Numbered from the stretch's first letter, positions 1 to 8,463 are shown. The stretch: DNA of 64,000 nt from Lachnospira pectinoschiza (GCF_900103815.1 NZ_FNHZ01000001.1:310001-374000); one strand, 5' to 3'. Translations and numbers: made by a program. The notes: generated by a model from the sequence alone, not told the origin.

Positions 1-1080
1 ACAGAGTCTATGTTCCGTTACTTAGCTGAGAAGGTTTGTGGAACAACTAAGATCACATACCAGGGTAAGGAAATCGACCTTGGCAAGCCATTTGCAAGAA
101 TGACTATGACAGAAGCTGTAAAGAAGTATGCTGGTGTTGATTTTGATGAAGTTGCTGATGATGAGGCAGCTAAGGCTTTAGCTACTGAAAGAGGAATTGA
201 ATTTGAAGAATTCCATAAGAAGGGTGATATCCTTAACTTATTCTTCGAGGAATATGTTGAAGAGAACTTAATTCAGCCTACATTCATTACAGATCATCCA
301 ATTGAGATTTCTCCATTAACTAAGAAGAAGCCTACAGATCCTTCTAAGGTAGAGCGTTTCGAGCTCTTCTGTAATACATGGGAAATGTGTAATGCATATT
401 CAGAATTAAATGATCCTATTGATCAGCGTGAACGTTTCGCAGCTCAGGATGCTAATGCAGCAGCTGGTGATGACGAAGCTGAACATACTGATGAGGACTT
501 CTTAAATGCCCTTGAAATCGGTATGCCACCTACAGGCGGTATCGGTTATGGTATTGATAGATTAACAATGCTCTTAACAGATAGCCCAGCTATTAGAGAT
601 GTACTTCTCTTCCCTACACTTAAGAGCCAGAACCCAACAAAGTCTAGCTCATCTTCAGCTAATAATAATAACGGTTTCTTTACACCAAACAAGCAGATTG
701 ACTTTAGCAATGTAGCTGTTGAGCCATTATTTGAAGAAGATGTTGATTTTGATACATTTAGCAAGTCAGACTTTAGAGCAGTTAAGGTTAAGGCTTGTGT
801 AGCAGTTCCAAAGTCTAAGAAGTTATTACAGTTTACATTAGATGATGGTACAGGCACAGATAGAACAATCCTTTCTGGTATTCACGCTTACTATGAACCA
901 GAGGAACTTGTTGGAAAGACACTTGTAGCTATTACAAATCTTCCACCAAGAAAGATGATGGGTATTGAATCATGCGGCATGTTATTATCAGCTGTTAATA
1001 ACCTTAAGAATTCAGAGGATGAAGAACTTCACCTTCTTATGATTGATAACCACATTCCAGCTGGTGCTAAGTTATACTAG
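1..1080 (+). CDS. lysS: Lysyl-tRNA synthetase C-terminal part fused to a tRNA-binding (Trbp111/EMAP-II-like) domain; 5' end outside the window
   Basis: The reading frame is open from base 1, so this is the C-terminal part of a class II LysRS, which charges tRNA-Lys in the cytoplasm. Class II motif 3 is visible in [11 protein letters not shown], about residues 180-190 of the visible portion. After a Ser/Asn-rich linker (about residues 213-225) comes a tRNA-binding OB-fold domain: [20 protein letters not shown], then the typical GMLLSAVN near the end. In many bacteria this domain is a free protein or the tail of MetRS; attached to LysRS it is seen mainly in clostridia. A strong terminator follows 29 bases after the stop. 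Confidence 0.95.
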   Translation, partial: TESMFRYLAEKVCGTTKITYQGKEIDLGKPFARMTMTEAVKKYAGVDFDEVADDEAAKALATERGIEFEEFHKKGDILNLFFEEYVEENLIQPTFITDHPIEISPLTKKKPTDPSKVERFELFCNTWEMCNAYSELNDPIDQRERFAAQDANAAAGDDEAEHTDEDFLNALEIGMPPTGGIGYGIDRLTMLLTDSPAIRDVLLFPTLKSQNPTKSSSSSANNNNGFFTPNKQIDFSNVAVEPLFEEDVDFDTFSKSDFRAVKVKACVAVPKSKKLLQFTLDDGTGTDRTILSGIHAYYEPEELVGKTLVAITNLPPRKMMGIESCGMLLSAVNNLKNSEDEELHLLMIDNHIPAGAKLY

Positions 1081-1108
1081 AATAAAAAAATAATATAAAA
1101 GTAAATTT

Positions 1109-1162
1109 AAACCGACTTTTAAAGTTAGATATATAATCTAATTTTAAAGGTCGGTTTTTTTA
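1109..1162 (+). terminator. Rho-independent terminator of lysS
   Basis: A 14-base stem (AACCGACTTTTAAA pairing with TTTAAAGGTCGGTT) is followed by a T run. It lies just after the lysS stop codon. Confidence 0.9.
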
Positions 1163-1255
1163 TTGAAGTTTTTAGTGATATAATTCTAGTTGTTAAAGCT
1201 AATCCTTGTGGGAATTTAAATTAATGGATAGCCTACTCATAAGTTGGAGGAAAAT

Positions 1256-1600
1256 ATGAATAAGACAGAGGAAAAAAGAGGAAGAGAAAAAGAAACTGTA
1301 ACAGAAATGATAAGATTTTATTGTAAGAAAAATCATAAAAAGCATAATGATGAATTATGCCCTGAATGTAAAAGTCTATTAAATTACGCAATTTCACGTG
1401 TTAATAACTGTCCTTTTATGGAGACGAAGACTTTCTGTAGCAATTGTAAAGTGCATTGCTATAAGCCTGAAATGCGTGAAAAGATACGAATTGTAATGCG
1501 TTATTCAGGACCTAGAATGCTTTTTGTTCATCCTGTTATGTGTCTAAAACATCTTATAGAAAGTAAAAAGGAAAAGAAAAGACTTAAGCTTTCAGCATAA
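1256..1600 (+). CDS. YgbA-family (nitrous-oxide-stimulated promoter family) small Cys-rich protein
   Basis: A 114-residue protein matching the YgbA/'nitrous oxide-stimulated promoter' family. It shows YCKKNHKKHNDELCPEC, then NNCPFMETKTFCSNCKVHCY and the family hallmark MRYSGPRML. At least seven cysteines in CxxC-like pairs suggest metal or Fe-S binding; in enteric bacteria the family is NO-responsive, but its biochemical role is unknown. The ATG at 1256 is preferred over the TTG at 1244 because TTGGAGGA (a ribosome binding site) would otherwise lie inside the gene. It stands alone between lysS and the dehydrogenase gene. Confidence 0.8.
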   Translation: MNKTEEKRGREKETVTEMIRFYCKKNHKKHNDELCPECKSLLNYAISRVNNCPFMETKTFCSNCKVHCYKPEMREKIRIVMRYSGPRMLFVHPVMCLKHLIESKKEKKRLKLSA

Positions 1601-1686
1601 TTGGTTTTATAAAATTAATGCTAGAGCCAGTAATTAACTAATATTCTTAGTTCTTTTCTTTATAGCATATGAAAGAAATATTGAAG

Positions 1687-1695
1687 TGTTATAAT
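1687..1695 (+). promoter_or_regulatory. Extended -10 promoter for the dehydrogenase gene
   Basis: TGTTATAAT is an extended -10 element about 50 bases before the start codon. No good -35 box is visible. Confidence 0.5.
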
Positions 1696-1744
1696 GGGGC
1701 ATGAAAAATACATTTACAAGAATTAGTTGTTAAAGGAGGATTTC

Positions 1745-2698
1745 ATGAGTTTTAAGACTTCTAAGGTAGTTGTAGTGGGTGCAGGAAATGTAGGCGCTAA
1801 TACAGCATATAGTATAATAAATCAGGGCATATGTGGAGAGGTTGTTTTAATTGATGTTAATAAGGAAAAGGCTTATGCTGAAGCACTTGATATGCAGCAT
1901 GCAATGTATTTCCTTAATAGAAATATTAATATTCATGCAGGAGATTATGGTGAGTGTAAGGATGCAGATATTGTAATTATTACAGCTGCAGCACCAATGC
2001 CTAAGGATAGCAATAGTAGACTTGAGATGTTAGCTCCAAGTATGAACATTATAAAATCCATTGTAACATCTGTAATGGAGAGTGGATTTAATGGTATCTT
2101 TATTGTAGTTTCTAATCCTGTGGACATTATGACATATTATGTACAGAAATTATCAAAGCTTCCAGCAAATCACGTTATAGGCTCAGGTACAGCCCTTGAT
2201 ACAGCAAGAGTTTGCTGTAAATTAGCACAGACTTATGACCTAGATGCTAAGAGTGTTGAGGCTTTTGTTATTGGAGAGCATGGAGATACAGAAACAATGG
2301 CATGGGAAAGCGCCACTATTGGCGGTAAGCATTTAGCTGATGTATTATCAGATAATAGCGAAAGATCTAGCGATATTACTAAGGAAAAATTACTTGATTG
2401 GTCTAAGAAGAGCGGTTGGGAAATCTTTACAAGAAAGGGAAATACTTGCTATGGTATTGCAGCTTCAACAACTGCTATTGTTAAGTCTATTCTCTTTAAT
2501 GAGAACAGAATCCTACCTGTATCAGTAAAGTTAAATGGTGAATATGGAATTAAGGATTTATACTTTAGCGTACCAACAATACTTAATGCAGATGGTGCTA
2601 AAGAAATTGTAGAAATTAGACTTCGTGATGAAGAAGCTAAGGAATTGGCTCATTCAGCTGAAGTTATAAGAAGCTTTTACAAGGACCTAAATATTTAA
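1745..2698 (+). CDS. L-lactate/malate dehydrogenase family protein
   Basis: A 317-residue cytoplasmic NAD-dependent 2-hydroxyacid dehydrogenase. Visible are the Rossmann glycine motif GAGNVGANTAY near the N terminus, VSNPVDIMTYY, GSGTALDTARV and the catalytic-histidine motif GEHGDTE. The substrate loop reads APMPKDSNSR: at the position where Gln marks lactate and Arg marks malate dehydrogenases there is Met, so the preferred 2-oxoacid cannot be read off. The start is the ATG at 1745, eight bases after AGGAGG, not the upstream TTG. Lactate formation in fermentation is the likeliest role. Confidence 0.85.
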   Translation: MSFKTSKVVVVGAGNVGANTAYSIINQGICGEVVLIDVNKEKAYAEALDMQHAMYFLNRNINIHAGDYGECKDADIVIITAAAPMPKDSNSRLEMLAPSMNIIKSIVTSVMESGFNGIFIVVSNPVDIMTYYVQKLSKLPANHVIGSGTALDTARVCCKLAQTYDLDAKSVEAFVIGEHGDTETMAWESATIGGKHLADVLSDNSERSSDITKEKLLDWSKKSGWEIFTRKGNTCYGIAASTTAIVKSILFNENRILPVSVKLNGEYGIKDLYFSVPTILNADGAKEIVEIRLRDEEAKELAHSAEVIRSFYKDLNI

Positions 2699-2703
2699 AA
2701 TCT

Positions 2704-2757
2704 AAAATTCTTGCAGGTTTTGGCTTTAAATAGCTAACTTGCAAGAATTTTGTTTTT
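2704..2757 (+). terminator. Terminator after the dehydrogenase gene
   Basis: AAAATTCTTGCA pairs with TTGCAAGAATTTT around a loop of about 25 bases, followed by GTTTTTAAT. The next promoter's -35 box overlaps its right arm. Confidence 0.75.
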
Positions 2758-2781
2758 AATGTATAATGTGTAAACGCGTTT
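2739..2781 (+). promoter_or_regulatory. Promoter with a downstream palindromic operator, for the permease
   Basis: TTGCAA (2739-2744) and TATAAT (2762-2767) are 17 bases apart. The perfect palindrome AAACGCGTTT (2772-2781) covers the expected transcription start. This placement suits a repressor site; LacI/CcpA-type operators look similar but the centre is not identical. The leader from here to 2932 is about 155 bases and contains an 8-bp inverted repeat (CTTATTCT at 2855, AGAATAAG at 2895). Confidence 0.55.
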
Positions 2782-2932
2782 GTACGCTAAAGTGGTTATG
2801 TAGTAAATGATGTAAATCGATAGTATTATATTTTCAAATTGGTTTAATAATAGTCTTATTCTGATTTTGATTAAGAGTTGCATTTGCAAAGATTAGAATA
2901 AGTTATTACTAAATAAAAACAAGGAAGGAGAT

Positions 2933-3034
2933 ATGGTGCGAGTTGGTTATGCATCATATGTAAAGTATGAAAGAGAAAAAACTTGGGCTCATGGCCCTAA
3001 TCTTGATGATTTTCACATCAGTCTATGGATTTAA
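2933..3034 (+). CDS. Possible 33-residue leader ORF overlapping the permease start
   Basis: The only strong ribosome binding site in this leader (AAGGAAGGAG, 2921-2930) sits directly before an ATG at 2933. That ATG opens a 33-codon frame ending at 3034 and overlapping the first 68 bases of the permease gene in another frame. The permease's own ATG at 2967 has no Shine-Dalgarno sequence, and its frame is closed by a TAA at 2961-2963. The short ORF may be a translated leader that couples translation, or a remnant of a frameshift. The peptide resembles nothing I recognise. Confidence 0.4.
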   Translation: MVRVGYASYVKYEREKTWAHGPNLDDFHISLWI

Positions 3035-4517
3035 TAACATCCCTAGATCTTATTATCTAATGGGATATGCAGCAATTCCTTGGTTTGTAGTTGCAGGTAT
3101 CTTATTTTTCATTCCTTTTGCCTTTATGGTGGCAGAATTTGGTTCAACTTTCAGAGAAGAAAAAGGTGGTATGTACTCATGGATGTGTAAGTCCGTAGGA
3201 CCTAAGTACGCATTTATCGGTACATTTATGTGGTACACATCTTATGTATTATGGATGGTTAATGTATCTTCTGGTATTTGGGTACCAGTATCTAACGTAA
3301 TTTTTGGTAAGGATTGCACAAGCGAATGGTCTTTATTTGGTATTGATTTATTATCAGGTACAAGATTACTTGGTGTAATGGCAGTAATTTTCTTTATCTT
3401 AATCACATACTTTGTAACAAAGGGTATTGATAAGATTAGTAAGGTTACATCAATTGGTGGTACAGCAGTTCTTACAATTAACATTTTAGTAGTTGTAGGT
3501 TCTATCGTAATGATCATTGCTCGTCATGGTCAGTTAGAGCAGCCTTTTGCTGGCTTAGAGTCACTTAAGACTCCACTTAATGCAGCATATCAGGGTAGCC
3601 CAATTATGATTTTATCATTTATTGTATATGCATTATTTGCATACGGCGGAATTGAAGCTGTAGGTGGACTTGTTGATAAGACAGAAAATCCTAAGAAAAA
3701 CTTCCCTAAGGGAATTATTACAGCAGCTATGGTAATCGTAGTTGGTTATGCACTTCTTATTATGTTAGTAGGTTCATTTACTAACTATAATGAAATTCTT
3801 GGTTCTGACTCAATTACACTTGGTAACGTATCATATGTAATTATGTCAAACTTTGCAGCAGCATTTGGTAAGGCATTTGGTATGTCAGTAGGAACTCAGG
3901 CTTTACTTGCTAACATTTTTGCTAGAGTATATGCATTTATTATGTTACTTGCCCTTTTAGGTGCTTTATTTACACTTGTTTATTCAACAATCAAGCAGAT
4001 TATCGATGGTACTCCTAAGGAATTATGGCCTGGTAAGATGGGTGTTGTTGATGAAGACGGTATGCCAAGACATGCTATGTGGATTCAGTGTGTAATCGTA
4101 TGTGCATTAATCCTCTTAGTATCCTTTGGTGGTGACAATATGCAGCAGTTCTTCTTAATCTTAACTGCAATGGTTAACGTAGGTATGACAGTACCATATA
4201 TGTTCATCTCATTTGCATTCCCTGCATTCAAGAAGTTAAAGAATGTAGATAGAAGTTTCGAAGTTTACAAGTCACAGAAATCAGCTAATTTCTGGGGATA
4301 TTTAGTAACAATCACACTTCTTTTAGCAAATGTATTCGCTATCATCCAGCCAGCTATTGACGGTGATTATTTAACAACATTCTGGTCACTTAGTGGTCCA
4401 GTAATCTTTGGTATCGTTGCTTGGATTATGTATACTCGCTACGAGAAGAAGATGGCAAAGAATTCAGATACAGTATCAGCTAACGTTAAAGAAGACGAAG
4501 CTAATGCTGATGCATAA
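2967..4517 (+). CDS. APC-family amino acid permease (YjeM/GadC-like)
   Basis: A 516-residue integral membrane protein with about 12 hydrophobic segments, starting with MKEKKLGLMALILMIFTSVY and GFNNIPRSYY, an N-terminal signature typical of the YjeM/GadC branch of the APC superfamily. EEKGGMYSWM follows TM2 as in glutamate/GABA-type exchangers. The C-terminal tail is charged and rich in Asp/Glu/Lys/Asn. The substrate is unknown; an amino acid or an amino acid/amine exchange is likely. The start lacks a Shine-Dalgarno sequence (see the leader ORF). It is monocistronic, with its own promoter and terminator. Confidence 0.85.
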   Translation: MKEKKLGLMALILMIFTSVYGFNNIPRSYYLMGYAAIPWFVVAGILFFIPFAFMVAEFGSTFREEKGGMYSWMCKSVGPKYAFIGTFMWYTSYVLWMVNVSSGIWVPVSNVIFGKDCTSEWSLFGIDLLSGTRLLGVMAVIFFILITYFVTKGIDKISKVTSIGGTAVLTINILVVVGSIVMIIARHGQLEQPFAGLESLKTPLNAAYQGSPIMILSFIVYALFAYGGIEAVGGLVDKTENPKKNFPKGIITAAMVIVVGYALLIMLVGSFTNYNEILGSDSITLGNVSYVIMSNFAAAFGKAFGMSVGTQALLANIFARVYAFIMLLALLGALFTLVYSTIKQIIDGTPKELWPGKMGVVDEDGMPRHAMWIQCVIVCALILLVSFGGDNMQQFFLILTAMVNVGMTVPYMFISFAFPAFKKLKNVDRSFEVYKSQKSANFWGYLVTITLLLANVFAIIQPAIDGDYLTTFWSLSGPVIFGIVAWIMYTRYEKKMAKNSDTVSANVKEDEANADA

Positions 4518-4550
4518 TTTAAGAATATAGATCTTTATGATTTAGAGATA

Positions 4551-4600
4551 GAGGCGTTATCGAAAGGCTTTAGGCCCGGTAGATAGCGCCTTTTCTTTTA
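4551..4600 (+). terminator. Terminator after the permease
   Basis: GGCGTTATC pairs imperfectly with GATAGCGCC, with an inner pairing of GGC with GCC, followed by TTTTCTTTT. Confidence 0.75.
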
Positions 4601-4652
4601 TGAAAATGTATCTATGCCGGTTATCTCTAATAAATTTTTTAGAATTTAAGCC

Positions 4653-4680
4653 TTGAAATATTAGTAAAAAGTGATATTAT
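4653..4680 (+). promoter_or_regulatory. Promoter of the flavodoxin-like gene
   Basis: TTGAAA (4653-4658) and TATTAT (4675-4680) are separated by 16 bases, about 60 bases before the start codon. A copy of the recurring decamer (as TGAAAATGTA, 4601-4610) lies just upstream. Confidence 0.55.
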
Positions 4681-4740
4681 AAATATATACATTGTACGCA
4701 ATAAGAATGTATGCAATTTAAATTAAAAGGAGATTATTTT

Positions 4741-5148
4741 ATGAAGTATGCAGTAAGATATTATACTAGAACAGGTAATACTAAGAGAATGGCAGAAGCA
4801 ATGGCTAAGGAATTAGGAGTAGAGGCTCTTCCAATATCAGAACCTGTAAAAGAAGCAGTAGATTATTTATTTTTAGGAAATTCATACTATGCATTTAACA
4901 TAGATCCTGAGGTAAAGAAATTTATTTCAACATTATCTAAGGATAAGGTAGGAAAGATTGTAAACTTTGGTTCAGCAGCTATGTTAAACTCAACTTATAA
5001 GAAAGTTAAGGCAGAAGCTGATAAGGTTGGCGTAGCAATGGATACTAAGGAATTCCACTGCAAAGGCGAATTTAAGGGAATCCACAAGGGTAGACCTAAT
5101 GCCAATGATATTATTGCTGCAGTAGATTTCGTAAGACAGTATAAGTAA
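4741..5148 (+). CDS. Flavodoxin-like electron transfer protein
   Basis: A 135-residue soluble protein with a flavodoxin fold. The FMN phosphate-binding loop is TRTGNTKRMAEAM near the N terminus; FLGNSYYAF and VNFGSAAM fit the isoalloxazine-contact loops. It is slightly shorter than classical flavodoxins (about 140-150 residues). The ATG at 4741 is chosen because AAAAGGAGA lies 8 bases before it; the ATG at 4711 would put that site inside the gene. It is monocistronic, ending in a strong hairpin. The electron partner is unknown. Confidence 0.8.
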   Translation: MKYAVRYYTRTGNTKRMAEAMAKELGVEALPISEPVKEAVDYLFLGNSYYAFNIDPEVKKFISTLSKDKVGKIVNFGSAAMLNSTYKKVKAEADKVGVAMDTKEFHCKGEFKGIHKGRPNANDIIAAVDFVRQYK

Positions 5149-5175
5149 AAGACTCAAATAAATAATTAATGATTC

Positions 5176-5216
5176 AAAAAAAGCCGTGAACATGTTAATG
5201 TTCACGGCTTTTTTAT
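5176..5216. terminator. Strong hairpin terminator between the flavodoxin gene and tRNA-Pro
   Basis: AAAAAAGCCGTGAACAT and ATGTTCACGGCTTTTTT form a long perfect stem with A and T runs on the two sides. It can therefore stop transcription from both the flavodoxin gene (+) and the tRNA gene (-). Confidence 0.9.
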
Positions 5217-5218
5217 AG

Positions 5219-5293
5219 TCGGGGTGACAGGATTCGAACCTGCGACCTCTTGATCCCAAATCAAGCGCTCTAGCCAAGCTGAGCCACACCCCG
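5219..5293 (-). tRNA. tRNA-Pro (anticodon UGG)
   Basis: Read on the minus strand the sequence folds as a cloverleaf. The acceptor stem CGGGGTG pairs with CACCCCG (discriminator A), the D-arm begins TGGCTCAG, the anticodon loop TTTGGGA has anticodon TGG (complement of 5256-5258), and the T-arm contains GGTTCGAATCC. No CCA is encoded. It is a lone tRNA gene. Confidence 0.95.
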
Positions 5294-5401
5294 TAAGTGT
5301 GCTTATTTACTGTTTTAGCGACGTTTAATAGAATACCATATTTGAGGATAAAGTCAAGGGGATTTTGAGGAATTTCTGGCATTTTTTAGCTGTAGAATTA
5401 A

Positions 5402-5430
5402 TTGTATTGATATTAAATATATACTATAAT
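5402..5430 (+). promoter_or_regulatory. Promoter of the L,D-transpeptidase-like gene
   Basis: TTGTAT (5402-5407) and TATAAT (5425-5430) are 17 bases apart, about 30 bases before the start codon. Confidence 0.65.
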
Positions 5431-5461
5431 TAATATAGTTTAAGGAAAGAGCGTGATCAAT

Positions 5462-6400
5462 ATGAATAAACACTTTAAAATGCTAGTAATCATAGGGCTT
5501 TTTGTCCCTAATTTAGTAGCTTGTAAGGGAGAAGTGGACTCTGAAGGAGTAAACGAGGAGCTAGCTTACAATTTAAATTTTCAAGAGATGAAAAAAGAAC
5601 AAGTGGATTTAATGCACCTTAATAGGGAGGGCGAAAGGCATAACTATGCCTTGAATCGTCAGGCAAAGGAATTAGCGCTAGAAGCACAAACTAAAGAGGA
5701 AGAAACAACAGAGGCTACAACAAAAGCAAGTGAAAATGCTTATTTAGCTAATAATACAATTACACCTGCTGAAGAAACAGTAGCAGTTCAAGAAAGTACA
5801 GTGGAGGAGACTAAAGATTTCGTAAGCTATTTAAATATTGCATCTACAACTAATCAGTTGTTAGTAGTATCTGCAAGTGGCTCAAGAGCTGAAGTTTCAC
5901 TTCATAATAAGGATGCCTCTGGAAATTGGCAGCAGATTCTAGTATGTAATGGCTACGTAGGTTCTGCAGGAGTAGGCGAAACCGCAGAGGGAATGAAAAA
6001 GACCCCAAGTGGAGTCTATGATTTTACCTTTGCTTTTGGAAATGCAGCAAATCCGGGAGCCCTACTTTCCTACACCCAATGTGATGACAGCTACTACTGG
6101 GTGGATGATGTAAACTCTGCATATTACAACAAATTTGTCACAACTAATGAGGTGACCCCAGATTGGACAAGTGCTGAGCACATTTCTGAAGTAGCTGTTT
6201 ATAGCTACGTTTTGGCCTTTAATTACAATGCAAGTTGCATCCCAGGCAAAGGCTCTGCCTTCTTTGTTCATGTAAGCAATGGACGAGCAACAGCAGGATG
6301 CATAGCGGTGCCTGAGGAAAATATGCTTACAATTATAAGAAACGTGGGCCCGGGCTGTAAGATTCTAATTGATAATAAGGAGAATATAGGGGGATATTAA
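5462..6400 (+). CDS. YkuD-type L,D-transpeptidase-like lipoprotein
   Basis: A 312-residue exported protein. The N terminus has a short lipoprotein signal with lipobox LVAC (Cys about residue 21). A low-complexity Glu/Thr/Ala-rich spacer runs to about residue 120, then a YkuD-like catalytic domain. The active-site block is HVSNGRATAGCIAVP: the His and the nucleophilic Cys of the family are present, but the usual SHGC(I/V)R is replaced by TAGCIAV. It probably acts on peptidoglycan or a peptide cross-link at the cell surface. The ATG at 5462 is used; the GTG at 5453 lacks spacing from the ribosome binding site. Only 12 bases separate it from the convergent PPTase gene. Confidence 0.75.
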   Translation: MNKHFKMLVIIGLFVPNLVACKGEVDSEGVNEELAYNLNFQEMKKEQVDLMHLNREGERHNYALNRQAKELALEAQTKEEETTEATTKASENAYLANNTITPAEETVAVQESTVEETKDFVSYLNIASTTNQLLVVSASGSRAEVSLHNKDASGNWQQILVCNGYVGSAGVGETAEGMKKTPSGVYDFTFAFGNAANPGALLSYTQCDDSYYWVDDVNSAYYNKFVTTNEVTPDWTSAEHISEVAVYSYVLAFNYNASCIPGKGSAFFVHVSNGRATAGCIAVPEENMLTIIRNVGPGCKILIDNKENIGGY

Positions 6401-6412
6401 TGCTAAATATTC

Positions 6413-7006
6413 CTAATTTGATTCATATAAACATATGGAATAGGCATAGCTATCAATAAGGTTAGTTTTTATTGTAAAGCTTTTACCTGGGTTAAGTGTA
6501 TTAATATGCTTTATCTCTTTTGATAGTCCCGTACCGATACATTTAAAATATGCTTCTTTTCTAGTCCAAACAATACAGAAAGCTAGATCTTTGTTTCTAG
6601 CTTTCTGTATATAGTCAATTTCTAAAGGATGAAAGCAATTATAGATTATTGCATTATCATAATGTCTTATTTTTTCAATATCTACGCCAATAAGCTTTTC
6701 CGATATTCCAAGAAAAATATAATCTTCAGAGTGAGATAGATTAAACTTTATCTTATTATCATTTGATAAAAAGGGTTTCCCATATTTTCCAATTTTAAAT
6801 TTTAAATCTGTATTTTTGCATTTATAAATTCGCATCAAAGTGAGTCTAATAAGAATACTAGAATAAAGAGAACGAATTCTATCTTTATCTTGTCTATAAT
6901 TTAAAATTTTGTTTTGTCTTTCATCTGAAAGATGTGTCAAAAGAAGAGTTTCCGTTTTAGACCATTGTTTAGTTTCGCATTTACATAAATAAAAAATAGT
7001 TTCCAT
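6413..7006 (-). CDS. Sfp-type 4'-phosphopantetheinyl transferase
   Basis: A 197-residue enzyme that converts apo- to holo-carrier proteins by moving phosphopantetheine from CoA onto a serine. Signature residues are GVDIEKIRHY (Mg-binding Asp and Glu) and WTRKEAYFKCIGTGL, the classical W-x-x-K-E-A-x-x-K block. It is somewhat shorter than Sfp (about 224 residues). It is divergent from the biosynthetic operon starting at 7161 and is the obvious activator of the free carrier proteins and the NRPS T domain there. The palindrome at 7108-7135 lies between the two starts and could control both. Confidence 0.88.
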   Translation of the reverse strand: METIFYLCKCETKQWSKTETLLLTHLSDERQNKILNYRQDKDRIRSLYSSILIRLTLMRIYKCKNTDLKFKIGKYGKPFLSNDNKIKFNLSHSEDYIFLGISEKLIGVDIEKIRHYDNAIIYNCFHPLEIDYIQKARNKDLAFCIVWTRKEAYFKCIGTGLSKEIKHINTLNPGKSFTIKTNLIDSYAYSICLYESN

Positions 7007-7102
7007 TTCTTAATATTATTACACTGAGAAAATAAAATAAAGTTATTTAATTGATAAAAAATATCAATAATAAAATTAAAATAAAAATGCTGACATTTTT
7101 TA

Positions 7103-7131
7103 TTGACAAATAGGTTAGGAACGTCTAACAT
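7103..7131 (+). promoter_or_regulatory. Promoter of the metallophore-type operon
   Basis: TTGACA (perfect -35, 7103-7108) and TAACAT (7126-7131) are separated by 17 bases. The first gene starts about 30 bases downstream with a good ribosome binding site (GGAGGT, 7149-7154). Confidence 0.75.
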
Positions 7132-7135
7132 ATTT
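7108..7135. promoter_or_regulatory. 28-bp palindromic operator, candidate DtxR-type iron box
   Basis: The palindrome reads AAATA-x-GTTAG-6 bases-CTAAC-x-TATTT, with 10 of 11 outer positions matching on each side. It fills the spacer and -10 of the promoter, an ideal repressor position. The arms TAGGTTAG/CTAAC resemble the DtxR/IdeR consensus (TTAGGTTAG-CTAACCTAA) known from iron-repressed siderophore operons, though the spacing differs. Iron-dependent repression of the operon is inferred; no regulator gene lies in the window. Confidence 0.6.
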
Positions 7136-7160
7136 GAGGAAACTAACTGGAGGTAGTTGC

Positions 7161-7664
7161 ATGAAACTCAAGAAACAAAAGTATAATTTTGAAAATCTAG
7201 ATCAGTTTTTGAGTATCATAATGGATACTGAGTTAGCCGACCTATATTATCCAAGCGGAAAATTCTTGGAAAAGGAATTAGAAGAAGCAAAGAATATCGA
7301 TGAGATATATTTGATTAAAGATGAAGATATCAATGAAGATATTGGTGTACTTTGGTTTAATAAAAAAGGAATTTTCCATGCTTTTCCTTATTTGCATTTA
7401 ATTGTTGTTAAAAAGGAATTTCAAGCTAAAGGTTATGGTAGAGCTTTGTTAGAACTATTTGAAAAAGAAGCTCTTGAAGATAATGGCAAATCATTAATTA
7501 AGAACAAAGTGTTTTTATTAGTTAATGAGAAGAATGAAAAAGCTACTAAGCTGTATGTGGGACAAGGTTATAAAAAACAAGGAGAATTAAAAGGATTATA
7601 TAGGAAAGAATTAAAAGAATATCTTATGGGAAAAGAGTTAAAAAGATATGAAGGAAGTATTTAA
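7161..7664 (+). CDS. GNAT-family acyltransferase, first gene of the metallophore-type operon
   Basis: A 167-residue protein with the acetyl-CoA-binding block VVKKEFQAKGYGRALLELF (R/Q-x-x-G-x-G/A loop) and a C-terminal NEKNEKATKLYVGQGYKKQGE typical of GNAT motif B. It may acylate an amine of the product, a building block, or serve self-protection; the substrate is unknown. The ATG at 7161 is used because GGAGGT precedes it by 6 bases; the longer frame from TTG 7134 lies inside the operator. It overlaps the next gene by 17 bases. Confidence 0.75.
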   Translation: MKLKKQKYNFENLDQFLSIIMDTELADLYYPSGKFLEKELEEAKNIDEIYLIKDEDINEDIGVLWFNKKGIFHAFPYLHLIVVKKEFQAKGYGRALLELFEKEALEDNGKSLIKNKVFLLVNEKNEKATKLYVGQGYKKQGELKGLYRKELKEYLMGKELKRYEGSI

Positions 7665-8424
7665 TTTTAGCGGTAAAAATGTATTAATAACTGGAGCAGG
7701 TTCAGGAATAGGAAGAGCATTGGCTATCGCAATGATAGAAGCTGGTGCAAAAGTTTGCATAGTAGGTAGGCGAATAGAAAAGTTAGAAGAAACAAAAAAT
7801 CTAATGCCTTGTAATAATGAACAATGCTATTGCTATTCGGCTGATATAACAAAAAAAGCTGAAGTAGATGCTTTATTATATTTTTTAAAAGAAAACCTTG
7901 GAGAGGTTGATGTTCTAATTAATTGCGCAGGTCTTGCTAATCCATTATCTGTTGAAGAGTCCTTAACTGATGAATGGAGTAAACAGATAGATACAAATTT
8001 AAATGCTACTGCGTATATTTCAGGTCAAGTTATCCCTAATATGAAGAAAAATAAATATGGAAGAATAATAAACATAGCATCTGTTAATGCCTTAGTGGCA
8101 TCAAAAACCCTTGCGAGACATGCTTATAATGCATCAAAAGCAGGTGTGTGTGGCCTTACAAGAGGTATGTCATCAACATATGCTAAGGATGGAATTACAG
8201 TAAATGCAGTATGCCCAGGTTTATTTGAATCCGAGATGACAAAAGACATTATGGAAAATAAGGTAGTGGTTGCTACATATAATAAACAGATTCCTATAGC
8301 AAGATTTGGAAAACTTGAAGAAGTAGTTTATCCAATAATGTTTCTTGCATCGGATATAGCTTCTTACATAACAGGGCAGTGTATAGCTATTGATGGAGGA
8401 ATGACAACTTCAAGTTATATTTAG
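7648..8424 (+). CDS. Short-chain dehydrogenase/reductase (FabG/EntA-like)
   Basis: A 258-residue classical SDR. The N-terminal cofactor loop is TGAGSGIG, NCAG is near residue 90, the catalytic Ser is in NIASVNAL, and the catalytic Tyr/Lys are in YNASKAG (Y-x-x-x-K). The C terminus GQCIAIDGGM is typical. It could reduce a beta-keto group on a carrier-bound intermediate, or oxidise a dihydrodiol as EntA does in 2,3-dihydroxybenzoate synthesis. The missing isochorismate genes make the second less likely. It is the second gene in the operon and overlaps the GNAT gene. Confidence 0.82.
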   Translation: MKEVFNFSGKNVLITGAGSGIGRALAIAMIEAGAKVCIVGRRIEKLEETKNLMPCNNEQCYCYSADITKKAEVDALLYFLKENLGEVDVLINCAGLANPLSVEESLTDEWSKQIDTNLNATAYISGQVIPNMKKNKYGRIINIASVNALVASKTLARHAYNASKAGVCGLTRGMSSTYAKDGITVNAVCPGLFESEMTKDIMENKVVVATYNKQIPIARFGKLEEVVYPIMFLASDIASYITGQCIAIDGGMTTSSYI

Positions 8425-8463
8425 AAGTTTATAGTCAAGTATAAATAAAAAGAGAGGAAAATT

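Noticed and set aside
4990-5382. 130-codon minus-strand frame
   Set aside because: It covers the tRNA-Pro gene, a terminator and the end of the flavodoxin gene; it is a shadow frame.
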